A stretch of DNA of 64,000 bases. It comes from Pseudomonas sp. JAI120 (lineage in GTDB: Bacteria > Pseudomonadota > Gammaproteobacteria > Pseudomonadales > Pseudomonadaceae). The position numbers and the translations under genes were made by a program. The notes below the pieces were generated by a model. That model was given only the letters and a program-made list of their open reading frames with translations, was not told where the DNA came from and made no database searches. Each line of letters opens with the position of its first letter. Positions within the stretch are counted from its first letter, which is position 1. This document shows, piece by piece, positions 44,796 to 52,919 of this stretch. The stretch spans positions 1 through 64,000 of the forward strand of contig NZ_JACHCZ010000004.1 in assembly GCF_014207255.1 (NCBI RefSeq), written 5' to 3'.

Positions 44796-45251
44796 ATGGC
44801 GACCTTACTGGTTCTTCACGGACCCAACCTGAACCTGCTCGGCACCCGTGAACCGGGCGTCTACGGGGCAGTAACCCTCGATCAGATCAACCTTGACCTG
44901 GAACGACGGGCACGTGAAGCCGGCCACCATCTGCTCTACCTGCAAAGCAATGCCGAGTATGAATTGATTGATCGCATCCATGCCGCGCGTGGCGAAGGCG
45001 TGGACTTTATCCTGATCAATCCCGCCGCTTTTACGCACACAAGTGTTGCATTACGTGACGCGCTGCTGGCGGTGAGCATCCCATTCATCGAAGTGCATTT
45101 ATCGAACGTGCACAAACGCGAACCTTTCCGCCATCACTCCTACTTCTCCGACGTTGCGGTAGGAGTGATCTGCGGCCTTGGCGCCAGCGGTTACCGACTG
45201 GCCCTGGAGGCCGCCCTGGAACAGCTTGAAGAACAGGCCAAGCGCCCCTGA
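44796..45251 (+). CDS. aroQ: Type II 3-dehydroquinate dehydratase
   Basis: This 151-residue enzyme removes water from 3-dehydroquinate in the shikimate pathway. Catalytic features are NLNLLGTREPGVYG with the tyrosine near 24, NPAAFTHTSVALRDA near 76 and EVHLSNVHKREPFRHHS near 99-115. It is the first gene of a run aroQ-accB-accC, with 24 nt to accB. It works as a dodecamer in the known family members. Confidence 0.95.
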   Translation: MATLLVLHGPNLNLLGTREPGVYGAVTLDQINLDLERRAREAGHHLLYLQSNAEYELIDRIHAARGEGVDFILINPAAFTHTSVALRDALLAVSIPFIEVHLSNVHKREPFRHHSYFSDVAVGVICGLGASGYRLALEAALEQLEEQAKRP

Positions 45252-45275
45252 CCGACCCTTGGGAGTTGATGATTC

Positions 45276-45737
45276 ATGGATATCCGTAAAGTTAAGAAAC
45301 TGATCGAACTGCTGGAAGAATCCGGTATCGACGAGCTGGAAATCAAGGAAGGCGAAGAGTCCGTACGGATCAGCCGCCACAGCAAGACCCCGGCCCAACA
45401 GTTCTACGCGCCACAGATGCAGGCACCGGCACCAGCTGCTGCTCCGGCCGCCGCGCCTGCTGCTGCCGCTGCACCTGCCGCACCGGCAGCCCCTGCGCTG
45501 AACGGTTTCGTGGTCAAGTCGCCAATGGTCGGTACGTTCTACCGCACCCCGGCACCGACCTCGCCAGCCTTCGTTGAAGTGGGCAAGACCGTGAAAGTGG
45601 GCGACACCATCTGCATCGTTGAAGCGATGAAGATGATGAACCACATCACGGCCGAAAAAGCCGGCGTCATCGAATCCATCCTGGTAGAAAACGGTCAGCC
45701 GGTTGAGTACGACCAGCCGCTGTTCACCATCGTTTGA
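45276..45737 (+). CDS. accB: Biotin carboxyl carrier protein of acetyl-CoA carboxylase
   Basis: This 153-residue protein has an N-terminal helical part, an alanine/proline-rich flexible linker (about 50-76) and the biotinyl domain with VEAMKMM, the biotinylated lysine being K119. It carries carboxybiotin between AccC and the carboxyltransferase for malonyl-CoA synthesis. TTGGGAG is present before the ATG. It is 17 nt upstream of accC and probably co-transcribed with it. Confidence 0.96.
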   Translation: MDIRKVKKLIELLEESGIDELEIKEGEESVRISRHSKTPAQQFYAPQMQAPAPAAAPAAAPAAAAAPAAPAAPALNGFVVKSPMVGTFYRTPAPTSPAFVEVGKTVKVGDTICIVEAMKMMNHITAEKAGVIESILVENGQPVEYDQPLFTIV

Positions 45738-45754
45738 ACCGCGGAGCGCCTTCG

Positions 45755-47116
45755 ATGTTGAAACCTGCGAAGAAACTGCAAAAAGTCCTGATCGCCAACC
45801 GCGGCGAGATCGCGCTGCGTATCCTGCGCGCCTGTAAGGAAGAGGGCATCAAGACCGTCGCTGTTTACTCGACGGCCGATACCGAATTGATGCACGTGAA
45901 ACTGGCGGACGAAAGCATCTGCATTGGCCCGCCACTGGCCACGAACTCGTACCTGAAAGTCTCGAACATCATCGCGGCCGCAGAAGTGACCGGCGCTGAT
46001 GGCATCCACCCGGGCTACGGCTTCCTCGCGGAAAACGCCGATTTCGCCGAACAGGTGGAAAAATCCGGGTTTGCCTTCATCGGCCCGAAAGCCGAAACCA
46101 TTCGCCTGATGGGCGACAAGGTATCGGCCAAGGACGCCATGATCGCCGCCGGCGTGCCAACCGTTCCGGGCTCCGACGGCCCACTGCCTGAAGACGAGGA
46201 AACCGCACTGCGCATTGGTCGCGAAGTCGGTTACCCAGTGATCATCAAGGCCGCCGGTGGCGGTGGTGGTCGCGGCATGCGCGTGGTGCACAAGGAGGAA
46301 GAGCTGATCGAAGCGGCCAAGCAGACTCGCTCCGAAGCGGCTGCCTGGTTCGGCAACCCGATGGTCTACCTCGAGAAGTACCTGACCAACCCACGTCACG
46401 TGGAAGTGCAGGTACTGTCCGACGGCCAGGGTCACGCCATCCACCTGGGCGACCGCGATTGCTCGCTGCAACGCCGTCACCAGAAGGTGCTGGAAGAAGC
46501 ACCGGCACCGGGCCTGGACGAAACCGCTCGCCAGGAAGTCCTGGCTCGCTGCGTCAAGGCGTGCATCGACATCAACTACCGCGGCGCCGGCACCTTCGAG
46601 TTCCTCTACGAGAACGGCCGCTTCTACTTCATCGAGATGAACACTCGTGTGCAGGTAGAGCACCCGGTGTCGGAGATGGTCACCGGTATCGACATCGTCA
46701 AGGAGATGCTCAGCATCGCCGCCGGCAACGTGCTGTCCTTCACCCAGGACGACGTGAAGATCCATGGCCACTCCCTGGAGTGCCGGATCAACGCCGAAGA
46801 CCCGAAGACCTTTATCCCAAGTCCAGGCCTGGTCAAGCACTTCCATGCTCCGGGCGGCAACGGCGTTCGCGTCGATTCGCACCTGTACAGCGGCTACAAG
46901 GTTCCGTCCAACTACGACTCGCTGATCGGCAAGCTGATCACCTGGGGCGCCACCCGCGACGAGGCCATGGCCCGTATGCGCAATGCCCTGGACGAAATCG
47001 TGGTCGACGGCATCAAGACCAACATCCCGCTGCACCGGGACCTGGTTCGTGATGAAGGCTTCTGCGAAGGTGGTGTGAACATTCACTACCTGGAACACAA
47101 GCTGGCCAACCAGTAA
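45755..47116 (+). CDS. accC: Biotin carboxylase subunit of acetyl-CoA carboxylase
   Basis: This 453-residue ATP-grasp enzyme carboxylates the biotin of AccB. The glycine loop IKAAGGGGGRGMRVV near 162-176, EKYLTNPRHVEVQV, RDCSLQRRHQKVLEEAPAPG and the active-site EMNTRVQVEHPVSE are intact. The ATG at 45755 has GGAG with 8-nt spacing; the upstream ATG at 45734 overlaps accB and is less likely. It has four or five more N-terminal residues than common homologues (MLKPAKKLQ). A strong terminator follows. Confidence 0.96.
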   Translation: MLKPAKKLQKVLIANRGEIALRILRACKEEGIKTVAVYSTADTELMHVKLADESICIGPPLATNSYLKVSNIIAAAEVTGADGIHPGYGFLAENADFAEQVEKSGFAFIGPKAETIRLMGDKVSAKDAMIAAGVPTVPGSDGPLPEDEETALRIGREVGYPVIIKAAGGGGGRGMRVVHKEEELIEAAKQTRSEAAAWFGNPMVYLEKYLTNPRHVEVQVLSDGQGHAIHLGDRDCSLQRRHQKVLEEAPAPGLDETARQEVLARCVKACIDINYRGAGTFEFLYENGRFYFIEMNTRVQVEHPVSEMVTGIDIVKEMLSIAAGNVLSFTQDDVKIHGHSLECRINAEDPKTFIPSPGLVKHFHAPGGNGVRVDSHLYSGYKVPSNYDSLIGKLITWGATRDEAMARMRNALDEIVVDGIKTNIPLHRDLVRDEGFCEGGVNIHYLEHKLANQ

Positions 47117-47127
47117 GTGCTCCACCC

Positions 47128-47155
47128 AACAAAGCCGCCTTCGGGCGGCTTTGTT
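47128..47155 (+). terminator. Terminator after accC
   Basis: A perfect 12-bp stem (47128-47139, 47144-47155) with a TTCG tetraloop lies 11 nt past the accC stop, followed by GTTTGT. It ends the accB-accC unit. Confidence 0.85.
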
Positions 47156-47193
47156 GTTTGTGGGCCCTCTATTTTGAAGATGTACACAGTCCA

Positions 47194-47287
47194 AATGTGG
47201 GAGGGGGCTTGCCCCCCGATAGCGGTGGATCAGTTACAGATACCGAGACTGACACACTGCAATCGGGGGCAAGCCCCCTCCCACATT
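47194..47287. repeat. REP doublet (REPIN-like)
   Basis: AATGTGGGAGGGGGCTTGCC and its complement flank about 50 nt with CAGTTACAGATA in the middle, very like the doublet at 19840. It lies between accC and prmA. This 278-bp gap also carries the prmA leader and no gene. Confidence 0.88.
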
Positions 47288-47394
47288 TGACCGGCGTGCA
47301 GTCAGTAGTGTCGTCTTCTGCCCGCCGCTCGCGTAAACTTGCGCGCTTTCGCAGCCTACCCGGCTGCACACTCATTTTTTCAAAGGTGCCCGCC

Positions 47395-48273
47395 ATGCCT
47401 TGGCTGCAAGTCCGTCTCGCCATCAGCCCAGAACAAGCCGAAACCTACGAAGACGCTTTCCTCGAAGTGGGCGCCGTCTCGGTCACCTTCATGGACGCCG
47501 AAGACCAGCCGATCTTCGAACCCGAGCTGAACACCACCCCGCTGTGGTCCCACACTCACCTGCTGGCCCTGTTCGAAGACGGCGCCGATGCCGCCGCCGT
47601 GCTGGCCCATATGGAGTTGCTCACCGGCAGCCCATTGCCTGAGCATCACAGCGAAATCATCGAAGACCAGGACTGGGAACGCAGCTGGATGGACAACTTC
47701 CAGCCGATGCGCTTCGGCCAGCGCCTGTGGATCGTGCCGAGCTGGCATGCCGCCCCGGAGCCGGACGCGGTCAACCTGCTGCTGGATCCGGGCCTGGCAT
47801 TCGGCACCGGTACCCACCCCACCACCGCGCTGTGCCTGGAGTGGCTGGACGGCCAGAACCTGACTGACAGCCACGTGCTGGACTTCGGCTGCGGCTCGGG
47901 GATCCTGGCGATTGCCGCCCTGCTGCTGGGCGCCAAGGAAGCCGTGGGCACCGACATCGACGTGCAGGCCCTGGAAGCCTCCCGCGATAACGCCGGGCGC
48001 AACAACATTCCTGAAGGTAAATTCCCGCTCTACCTGCCGCAGGATTTGCCCCAGGTGCAGGCCGACGTGCTGGTCGCCAATATCCTCGCCGGCCCGCTGG
48101 TTTCCCTGGCGCCGCAACTGTCGAGCCTGGTCAAGCCGGGTGGGCGCCTGGCGCTGTCGGGCATCCTCGCCGAGCAAGGCGAAGACGTCGCCGCCGCCTA
48201 CGCCAAGGATTTCGAGCTGGATCCGATCGCTAACCGTGATGGCTGGGTACGCATCAGCGGACGTCGGCGCTAG
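47395..48273 (+). CDS. prmA: Ribosomal protein L11 methyltransferase
   Basis: This 292-residue SAM methyltransferase trimethylates ribosomal protein L11. An N-terminal substrate-binding domain (about 1-60) precedes the linker with DWERSWMDNFQPMRFG and the SAM site LDFGCGSGILAIAALL near 162; VANILAGPL near 228 is the catalytic motif. The ATG at 47395 has AAAGGTG upstream. The open frame to 47158 covers the REP doublet and is ignored. Confidence 0.95.
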   Translation: MPWLQVRLAISPEQAETYEDAFLEVGAVSVTFMDAEDQPIFEPELNTTPLWSHTHLLALFEDGADAAAVLAHMELLTGSPLPEHHSEIIEDQDWERSWMDNFQPMRFGQRLWIVPSWHAAPEPDAVNLLLDPGLAFGTGTHPTTALCLEWLDGQNLTDSHVLDFGCGSGILAIAALLLGAKEAVGTDIDVQALEASRDNAGRNNIPEGKFPLYLPQDLPQVQADVLVANILAGPLVSLAPQLSSLVKPGGRLALSGILAEQGEDVAAAYAKDFELDPIANRDGWVRISGRRR

Positions 48274-48303
48274 AATGAGCGCTTGCCTGAATCGGATGGC
48301 CGC

Positions 48304-49551
48304 ATGACCGACAGTTTCGTCACCCAGTGCCCGCATTGCCAAACCCGCTTTCGCGTCAATCACGCCCAATTGAGCGTGGCTCGCGGCGTGGTTCGCTGCG
48401 GCTCGTGCCTGCAAGTCTTCAACGCTGCCCGCCAGTTGCTGGAGCAGCGCGCCCAGGCGCCTGCGCCGGAGCAACCGGCCGCGATCGAGCCCGCGCGCGA
48501 AGCAGCGCCTGAGCCACAGCGGGCAATCAGCCAGAAGCAGTGGAGCGCCGAAGAGCTGGACCTGGACAACCTGGACCTGGACAAGGAACTGGCCAAGCTG
48601 GAACGCCGCGAGATTCAGCATACCCAGCCCGTAGGCGCGGAACGCCGCCAGCCCGGCGCCGACCGTCGGCAGAAAGAAGACGCCCTCAGCGCCAGCCGCG
48701 AAACCGTCAAGGCCGAAGAAGAAAAATGGGCCGCCAGCCTGTTCAGCGAGCCGGCTGAAGAACGCGCCAACGCTTCCGAAGAAGAACCTGAACCGAGCAA
48801 AGCCCCTGCGACCAGGCAACGCACCGAGCCATCCGTGTCGTTGCACATCGACGACAGCGACGATGAGCCAGCGCTGCGCTCAACCCCGGACGATGAACAC
48901 CCCGACCCGCCGTTCACGCCCCTGACAGCAGCAGCGGATGAAGCGCAGCCCGAAGAGCGCGCGCAATCCCGTCGCAAGCGCCCACGCCCCGAGGCCGGCG
49001 TCCATGACGACCTGCTCCAAGACCTAGAAGACGACCCTCTGCACTTGTACGCGCAAAAACGCCCGCAGGGCCTGGGACGCCGCCTGATCTGGATGCTGCT
49101 GGTACTCATCGCCGCCGCCGGCCTGGCCGCGCAGTACATTGCCTATCAATTCGACGATCTGGCCCGCCAGGACGCTTACCGCCCGTGGTTCCAGCAACTG
49201 TGCCCCACACTGGGCTGCACGGTGCCGTCGCGGGTCGATATCGCCCATATCAAGAGCAGCAACCTGGTGGTACGCAGCCACCCCGAGTTCGCCGGGGCGC
49301 TGGTGGTGGATGCGATCATCTATAACCGCGCGACGTTCTCCCAGCCCTTTCCGCTGCTGGAGCTGCGTTTCGCCGACATCAACGGCAACCTGATTGCCAG
49401 TCGTCGCTTCAAGCCCGCCGAATACCTGAGTGGCGAGTTGGCTGGGGTGAGCGAAATGCCATCACAGACCCCGATCCATATCTCCCTGGACATCCTCGAT
49501 CCGGGCAATAAAGCCGTGAATTACAGCTTGAGCTTCCACTCGCCCGAGTGA
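48304..49551 (+). CDS. Zinc-ribbon, DUF3426 membrane protein
   Basis: This 415-residue protein starts with an MJ0042-type zinc ribbon (CPHCQTRF and CGSC, cysteines near 9, 12, 32, 35). A long acidic/basic low-complexity region (about 50-255) follows, then a single membrane segment (about 262-282, LIWMLLVLIAAAGLAAQYIAY) and a DUF3426 periplasmic domain. The zinc ribbon thus faces the cytoplasm. The function is unknown; it is commonly found between prmA and dusB. It begins 30 nt after prmA. Confidence 0.88.
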   Translation: MTDSFVTQCPHCQTRFRVNHAQLSVARGVVRCGSCLQVFNAARQLLEQRAQAPAPEQPAAIEPAREAAPEPQRAISQKQWSAEELDLDNLDLDKELAKLERREIQHTQPVGAERRQPGADRRQKEDALSASRETVKAEEEKWAASLFSEPAEERANASEEEPEPSKAPATRQRTEPSVSLHIDDSDDEPALRSTPDDEHPDPPFTPLTAAADEAQPEERAQSRRKRPRPEAGVHDDLLQDLEDDPLHLYAQKRPQGLGRRLIWMLLVLIAAAGLAAQYIAYQFDDLARQDAYRPWFQQLCPTLGCTVPSRVDIAHIKSSNLVVRSHPEFAGALVVDAIIYNRATFSQPFPLLELRFADINGNLIASRRFKPAEYLSGELAGVSEMPSQTPIHISLDILDPGNKAVNYSLSFHSPE

Positions 49552-49736
49552 ATCGGCTCACGCACCGAAGCTTGACGGTGGATTATTGACTGGGCGCCGC
49601 CCATCCAAACCGGCGGCGATAAAGAAATAACTGTTCAGATTTTATCCAATTCAGCCTTTATCCAGTCATCGAGAGCGGGTATCATGCCAACCCTTTTTCG
49701 AACTCTAATGATCCGGCCCCACAACAGGGAAGTCCT

Positions 49737-50750
49737 ATGTCGGCGGTACGCATCGGCCCATATACATTGCAGAATGGCTTGATTCTCGCCCCGATGGCGG
49801 GCGTCACCGACCAGCCCTTTCGTCAGCTGTGCAAGCGTTTGGGCGCGGGTCTAGTAGTCTCGGAAATGGTCACCAGCGACATGAGCTTGTGGAACACCCG
49901 CAAATCGCGGATGCGCATGATCCACGAAGGTGATCCCGAGCCCCGCTCGGTACAGATCGCCGGCGGTGATGCGCAAATGCTGGCGGATGCGGCCCGAGCC
50001 AACGTGGAGTTGGGCGCACAGATCATCGATATCAACATGGGCTGCCCGGCCAAGAAGGTCTGCAACAAGGCCGCCGGTTCCGCGCTGTTGAAGGATGAGC
50101 AGTTGGTTGCCGAGATCCTGCAGGCCGTTGTTGCCGCAGTGGATGTGCCGGTGACCCTGAAGATTCGTACCGGCTGGGACCGGGACAACAAGAACGGCCT
50201 GACGGTGGCGAAGATCGCCGAACAGGCAGGCATTACAGCGCTGGCAGTGCATGGCCGCACCCGCGCCGACCTTTACACCGGTGAAGCCGAGTACGACACC
50301 ATCGCCGCGATCAAGCAGGCGGTGTCGATGCCGGTATTTGCCAATGGCGACATCGACTCAGCCGAAAAAGCCCGGCGCGTGCTGCAAGCCACCGGTGCCG
50401 ATGGTGTGTTGATTGGCCGGGCCGCACAGGGGCGACCGTGGATTTTTCGTGAGATCGAGCATTTTCTGCGTACGGGTGAAGTCATGCCGGCGCCGGAACT
50501 GGTCGAGGTGGAACGTATTCTGCTAGAGCATCTGGCTGCACTTCACACCTTCTATGGAGAGGTGATGGGCGTGCGTATTGCTCGCAAGCATGTGGGTTGG
50601 TATCTCGCAACCCTGCCGGGCGCCAGGGAGTTTCGCGCCGGCTTCAATCGTTTGGATGAAACGCAAGCACAGGTCACCGCCGTTCGTGAGTTTTTTGCCG
50701 AACGAGACAAGAGCCTGAGAGCAGGGGACGGAGAATGGGTGGCCGCATGA
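49737..50750 (+). CDS. dusB: tRNA-dihydrouridine synthase B
   Basis: This 337-residue FMN enzyme reduces specific tRNA uridines to dihydrouridine. The TIM barrel shows APMAGVTDQPFRQLC near 18-32, the signature DINMGCPAKKVCNKAAGSAL near 98-117 with the catalytic cysteine in GCP (C103), and GRTRADLYTG near 170. AGGGAAG precedes the ATG. The stop overlaps the fis start (ATGA), as in the classical dusB-fis operon. Confidence 0.95.
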   Translation: MSAVRIGPYTLQNGLILAPMAGVTDQPFRQLCKRLGAGLVVSEMVTSDMSLWNTRKSRMRMIHEGDPEPRSVQIAGGDAQMLADAARANVELGAQIIDINMGCPAKKVCNKAAGSALLKDEQLVAEILQAVVAAVDVPVTLKIRTGWDRDNKNGLTVAKIAEQAGITALAVHGRTRADLYTGEAEYDTIAAIKQAVSMPVFANGDIDSAEKARRVLQATGADGVLIGRAAQGRPWIFREIEHFLRTGEVMPAPELVEVERILLEHLAALHTFYGEVMGVRIARKHVGWYLATLPGAREFRAGFNRLDETQAQVTAVREFFAERDKSLRAGDGEWVAA

Positions 50751-51067
50751 CGATGATGACCGAGACTTTAGTGAGTGGAACAACACCCGTGAGCGACAAC
50801 GTCAATTTAAAACAGCACCTCAACACGCCGAGCGAAGAAGGCCAGACCCTTCGCGGGAGTGTCGAGAAGGCGCTGCATAATTATTTCGCCCACCTTGAGG
50901 GCGCTTCCGTCACGGACGTGTACAACCTGGTGCTCTCCGAAGTCGAGGCGCCCCTGCTCGAAAGCGTGATGAACTACGTCAAGGGCAACCAGACCAAAGC
51001 CAGTGAGCTGCTGGGCCTCAACCGTGGCACCTTGCGCAAAAAGCTCAAGCAATACGATTTGCTGTAA
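50747..51067 (+). CDS. fis: Nucleoid protein Fis
   Basis: This 106-residue DNA-binding protein shapes the nucleoid and activates stable-RNA promoters. The C-terminal helix-turn-helix contains KGNQTKASELLGLNRGTLRK (about 81-100), and the N-terminal beta-hairpin region is longer than in E. coli Fis, as is usual in pseudomonads. The ATG at 50747 overlaps the dusB stop by 4 nt and is preferred over the ATG at 50735, because homologues begin MT-x-MTETLVSG. A terminator follows. Confidence 0.95.
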   Translation: MTMMTETLVSGTTPVSDNVNLKQHLNTPSEEGQTLRGSVEKALHNYFAHLEGASVTDVYNLVLSEVEAPLLESVMNYVKGNQTKASELLGLNRGTLRKKLKQYDLL

Positions 51068-51084
51068 GCATTCAATCAAACCAG

Positions 51085-51117
51085 AAAGGCGCCCGCGTAA
51101 AACCGGTCGCCTTTTTT
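51085..51117 (+). terminator. Terminator after fis
   Basis: AAAGGCG (51085-51091) pairs with CGCCTTT (51108-51114) and is followed by more T residues. It lies 18 nt past the fis stop and separates dusB-fis from purH. Confidence 0.8.
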
Positions 51118-51148
51118 GCTGACTCCTTTGCTTTTGATGGAAATTGAA

Positions 51149-52756
51149 ATGACCGACCAGACTACCCGCCTGCCGATCCGCCGCGCCTTGATCAGTGTCT
51201 CCGACAAGACCGGGATCCTCGAATTTGCCCGGGAGCTGGAAGCCCTGGGTGTGGAAATCCTCTCCACGGGCGGGACCTTCAAACTGCTGCAGGACAACGG
51301 CGTGGCCGCAGTGGAAGTGGCGGACTACACCGGCTTCGCAGAAATGATGGACGGTCGCGTCAAGACCCTGCACCCGAAAATCCACGGCGGCATCCTCGGT
51401 CGTCGCGGCATCGACGACGCCATCATGACCGAGCACGGCATCAAGCCGATCGATCTGGTGGCCGTTAACCTCTACCCGTTCGAAGCCACCATCAACAAGC
51501 CAGGCTGCGACCTGCCGACCGCCATCGAAAACATCGATATCGGCGGCCCGACCATGGTTCGCTCGGCGGCCAAGAACCACAAAGACGTGGCCATCGTGGT
51601 CAACGCCGGCGACTACGCCCAAGTGCTGGAAAGCCTGAAAGCCGGCGGCCTGACCTACGCCCAGCGTTTCGACCTGATGCTCAAAGCGTTCGAACACACT
51701 GCCGCCTACGACGGCATGATCGCCAACTACATGGGCACCGTGAACCAGGCCGCCGAAACCCTGAGCACTGAAGGGCGCAGCCAGTTCCCGCGCACCTTCA
51801 ACAGCCAGTTCATCAAGGCCCAGGAAATGCGTTATGGCGAGAACCCGCACCAGAGCGCGGCGTTCTACGTGGAAGCCAAGCCTGCCGAAGTGGGCATCGC
51901 CACCGCGACCCAACTGCAAGGCAAAGAGCTGTCCTACAACAACGTGGCCGACACCGACGCCGCGCTGGAATGCGTGAAGAGCTTCGTCAAGCCGGCCTGC
52001 GTGATCGTCAAGCACGCCAACCCGTGCGGCGTGGCCGTGAGCCCGGACGCTGAAGGCGGCATCCGCCAGGCGTACGAACTGGCCTACGCGACCGACACCG
52101 AATCGGCATTCGGCGGCATCATCGCGTTCAACCGTGAGCTGGACGCCGAAACCGCCAAGGCCATCGTCGAGCGTCAGTTCGTCGAAGTGATCATCGCCCC
52201 TTCCGTGAGCGAAGAAGCCCGCGCCATCGTGGCGGCCAAAGCCAACGTGCGCCTGTTGGCCTGCGGCGAGTGGTCGGCTGAACGTGCCGCTGCCTGGGAC
52301 TACAAGCGCGTCAATGGCGGCTTGCTGGTACAGAGCCGCGACATCGGCATGATCGGCAGCGCAGACCTGAAAGTCGTGACCAAGCGCGCCCCGACCGAGC
52401 AAGAGATCAACGACCTGATCTTCGCCTGGAAAGTGGCCAAGTACGTTAAATCCAACGCCATCGTCTACGCCAAGAACCGCCAGACCATCGGTGTCGGCGC
52501 TGGCCAGATGAGCCGCGTGAACTCGGCGCGTATCGCCGCGATCAAGGCTGAGCACGCCGGTTTGCAGGTGGCCGGTTCGGTGATGGCGTCCGATGCATTC
52601 TTCCCGTTCCGTGATGGCCTGGACAACGCCGCCAAAGCGGGCGTGACTGCCGTGATCCAACCGGGCGGCTCGATGCGTGATGCCGAGGTGATTGCCGCTG
52701 CTGATGAAGCCGGCATCGCCATGGTCTTCACCGGTATGCGCCACTTCCGTCACTAA
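51149..52756 (+). CDS. purH: Bifunctional AICAR transformylase/IMP cyclohydrolase
   Basis: This 535-residue enzyme catalyses the last two steps of IMP synthesis. The N-terminal cyclohydrolase domain contains STGGTFKLLQ near 30 and FDLMLKAFEHTAAYDGMIAN; the C-terminal formyltransferase domain has VKHANPCGVAV near 287, the catalytic K-H pair. The ATG at 51149 is preferred; an ATG near 51116 lies in the fis terminator region. It is followed by purD after a REP doublet. Confidence 0.96.
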   Translation: MTDQTTRLPIRRALISVSDKTGILEFARELEALGVEILSTGGTFKLLQDNGVAAVEVADYTGFAEMMDGRVKTLHPKIHGGILGRRGIDDAIMTEHGIKPIDLVAVNLYPFEATINKPGCDLPTAIENIDIGGPTMVRSAAKNHKDVAIVVNAGDYAQVLESLKAGGLTYAQRFDLMLKAFEHTAAYDGMIANYMGTVNQAAETLSTEGRSQFPRTFNSQFIKAQEMRYGENPHQSAAFYVEAKPAEVGIATATQLQGKELSYNNVADTDAALECVKSFVKPACVIVKHANPCGVAVSPDAEGGIRQAYELAYATDTESAFGGIIAFNRELDAETAKAIVERQFVEVIIAPSVSEEARAIVAAKANVRLLACGEWSAERAAAWDYKRVNGGLLVQSRDIGMIGSADLKVVTKRAPTEQEINDLIFAWKVAKYVKSNAIVYAKNRQTIGVGAGQMSRVNSARIAAIKAEHAGLQVAGSVMASDAFFPFRDGLDNAAKAGVTAVIQPGGSMRDAEVIAAADEAGIAMVFTGMRHFRH

Positions 52757-52773
52757 ACACCCCTGCTTTCCTA

Positions 52774-52889
52774 CTGTAGGAGCGAGCTTGCTCGCGAAAA
52801 GCCCGAAAACGCCACGGGGAGTCAGATACCCCCCGTTATCGTTGACGATCTTCGCGAGCAAGAACTAGGCGTCCCCCTCGCTCCTACAG
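52774..52889. repeat. REP doublet of a second family, with an insertion in the right arm
   Basis: The left unit is CTGTAGGAGCGAGCTTGCTC; the right unit is GAGCAAG, 14 extra bases (52863-52876, beginning AACTAGGC), then CTCGCTCCTACAG. The core motif is unrelated in detail to the TGTGGGAG family. It separates purH from purD. Confidence 0.85.
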
Positions 52890-52919
52890 AAAGCACAGCG
52901 TTTCACAGAGGTTTTTGAA

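Noticed and set aside
45695..47194. 499-codon open frame opposite accC
   Set aside because: Shadow of a highly conserved gene; it also runs through the accC terminator.
50807..52861. 684-codon open frame opposite fis and purH
   Set aside because: It spans two genes and an intergenic terminator and has typical antisense residue bias.
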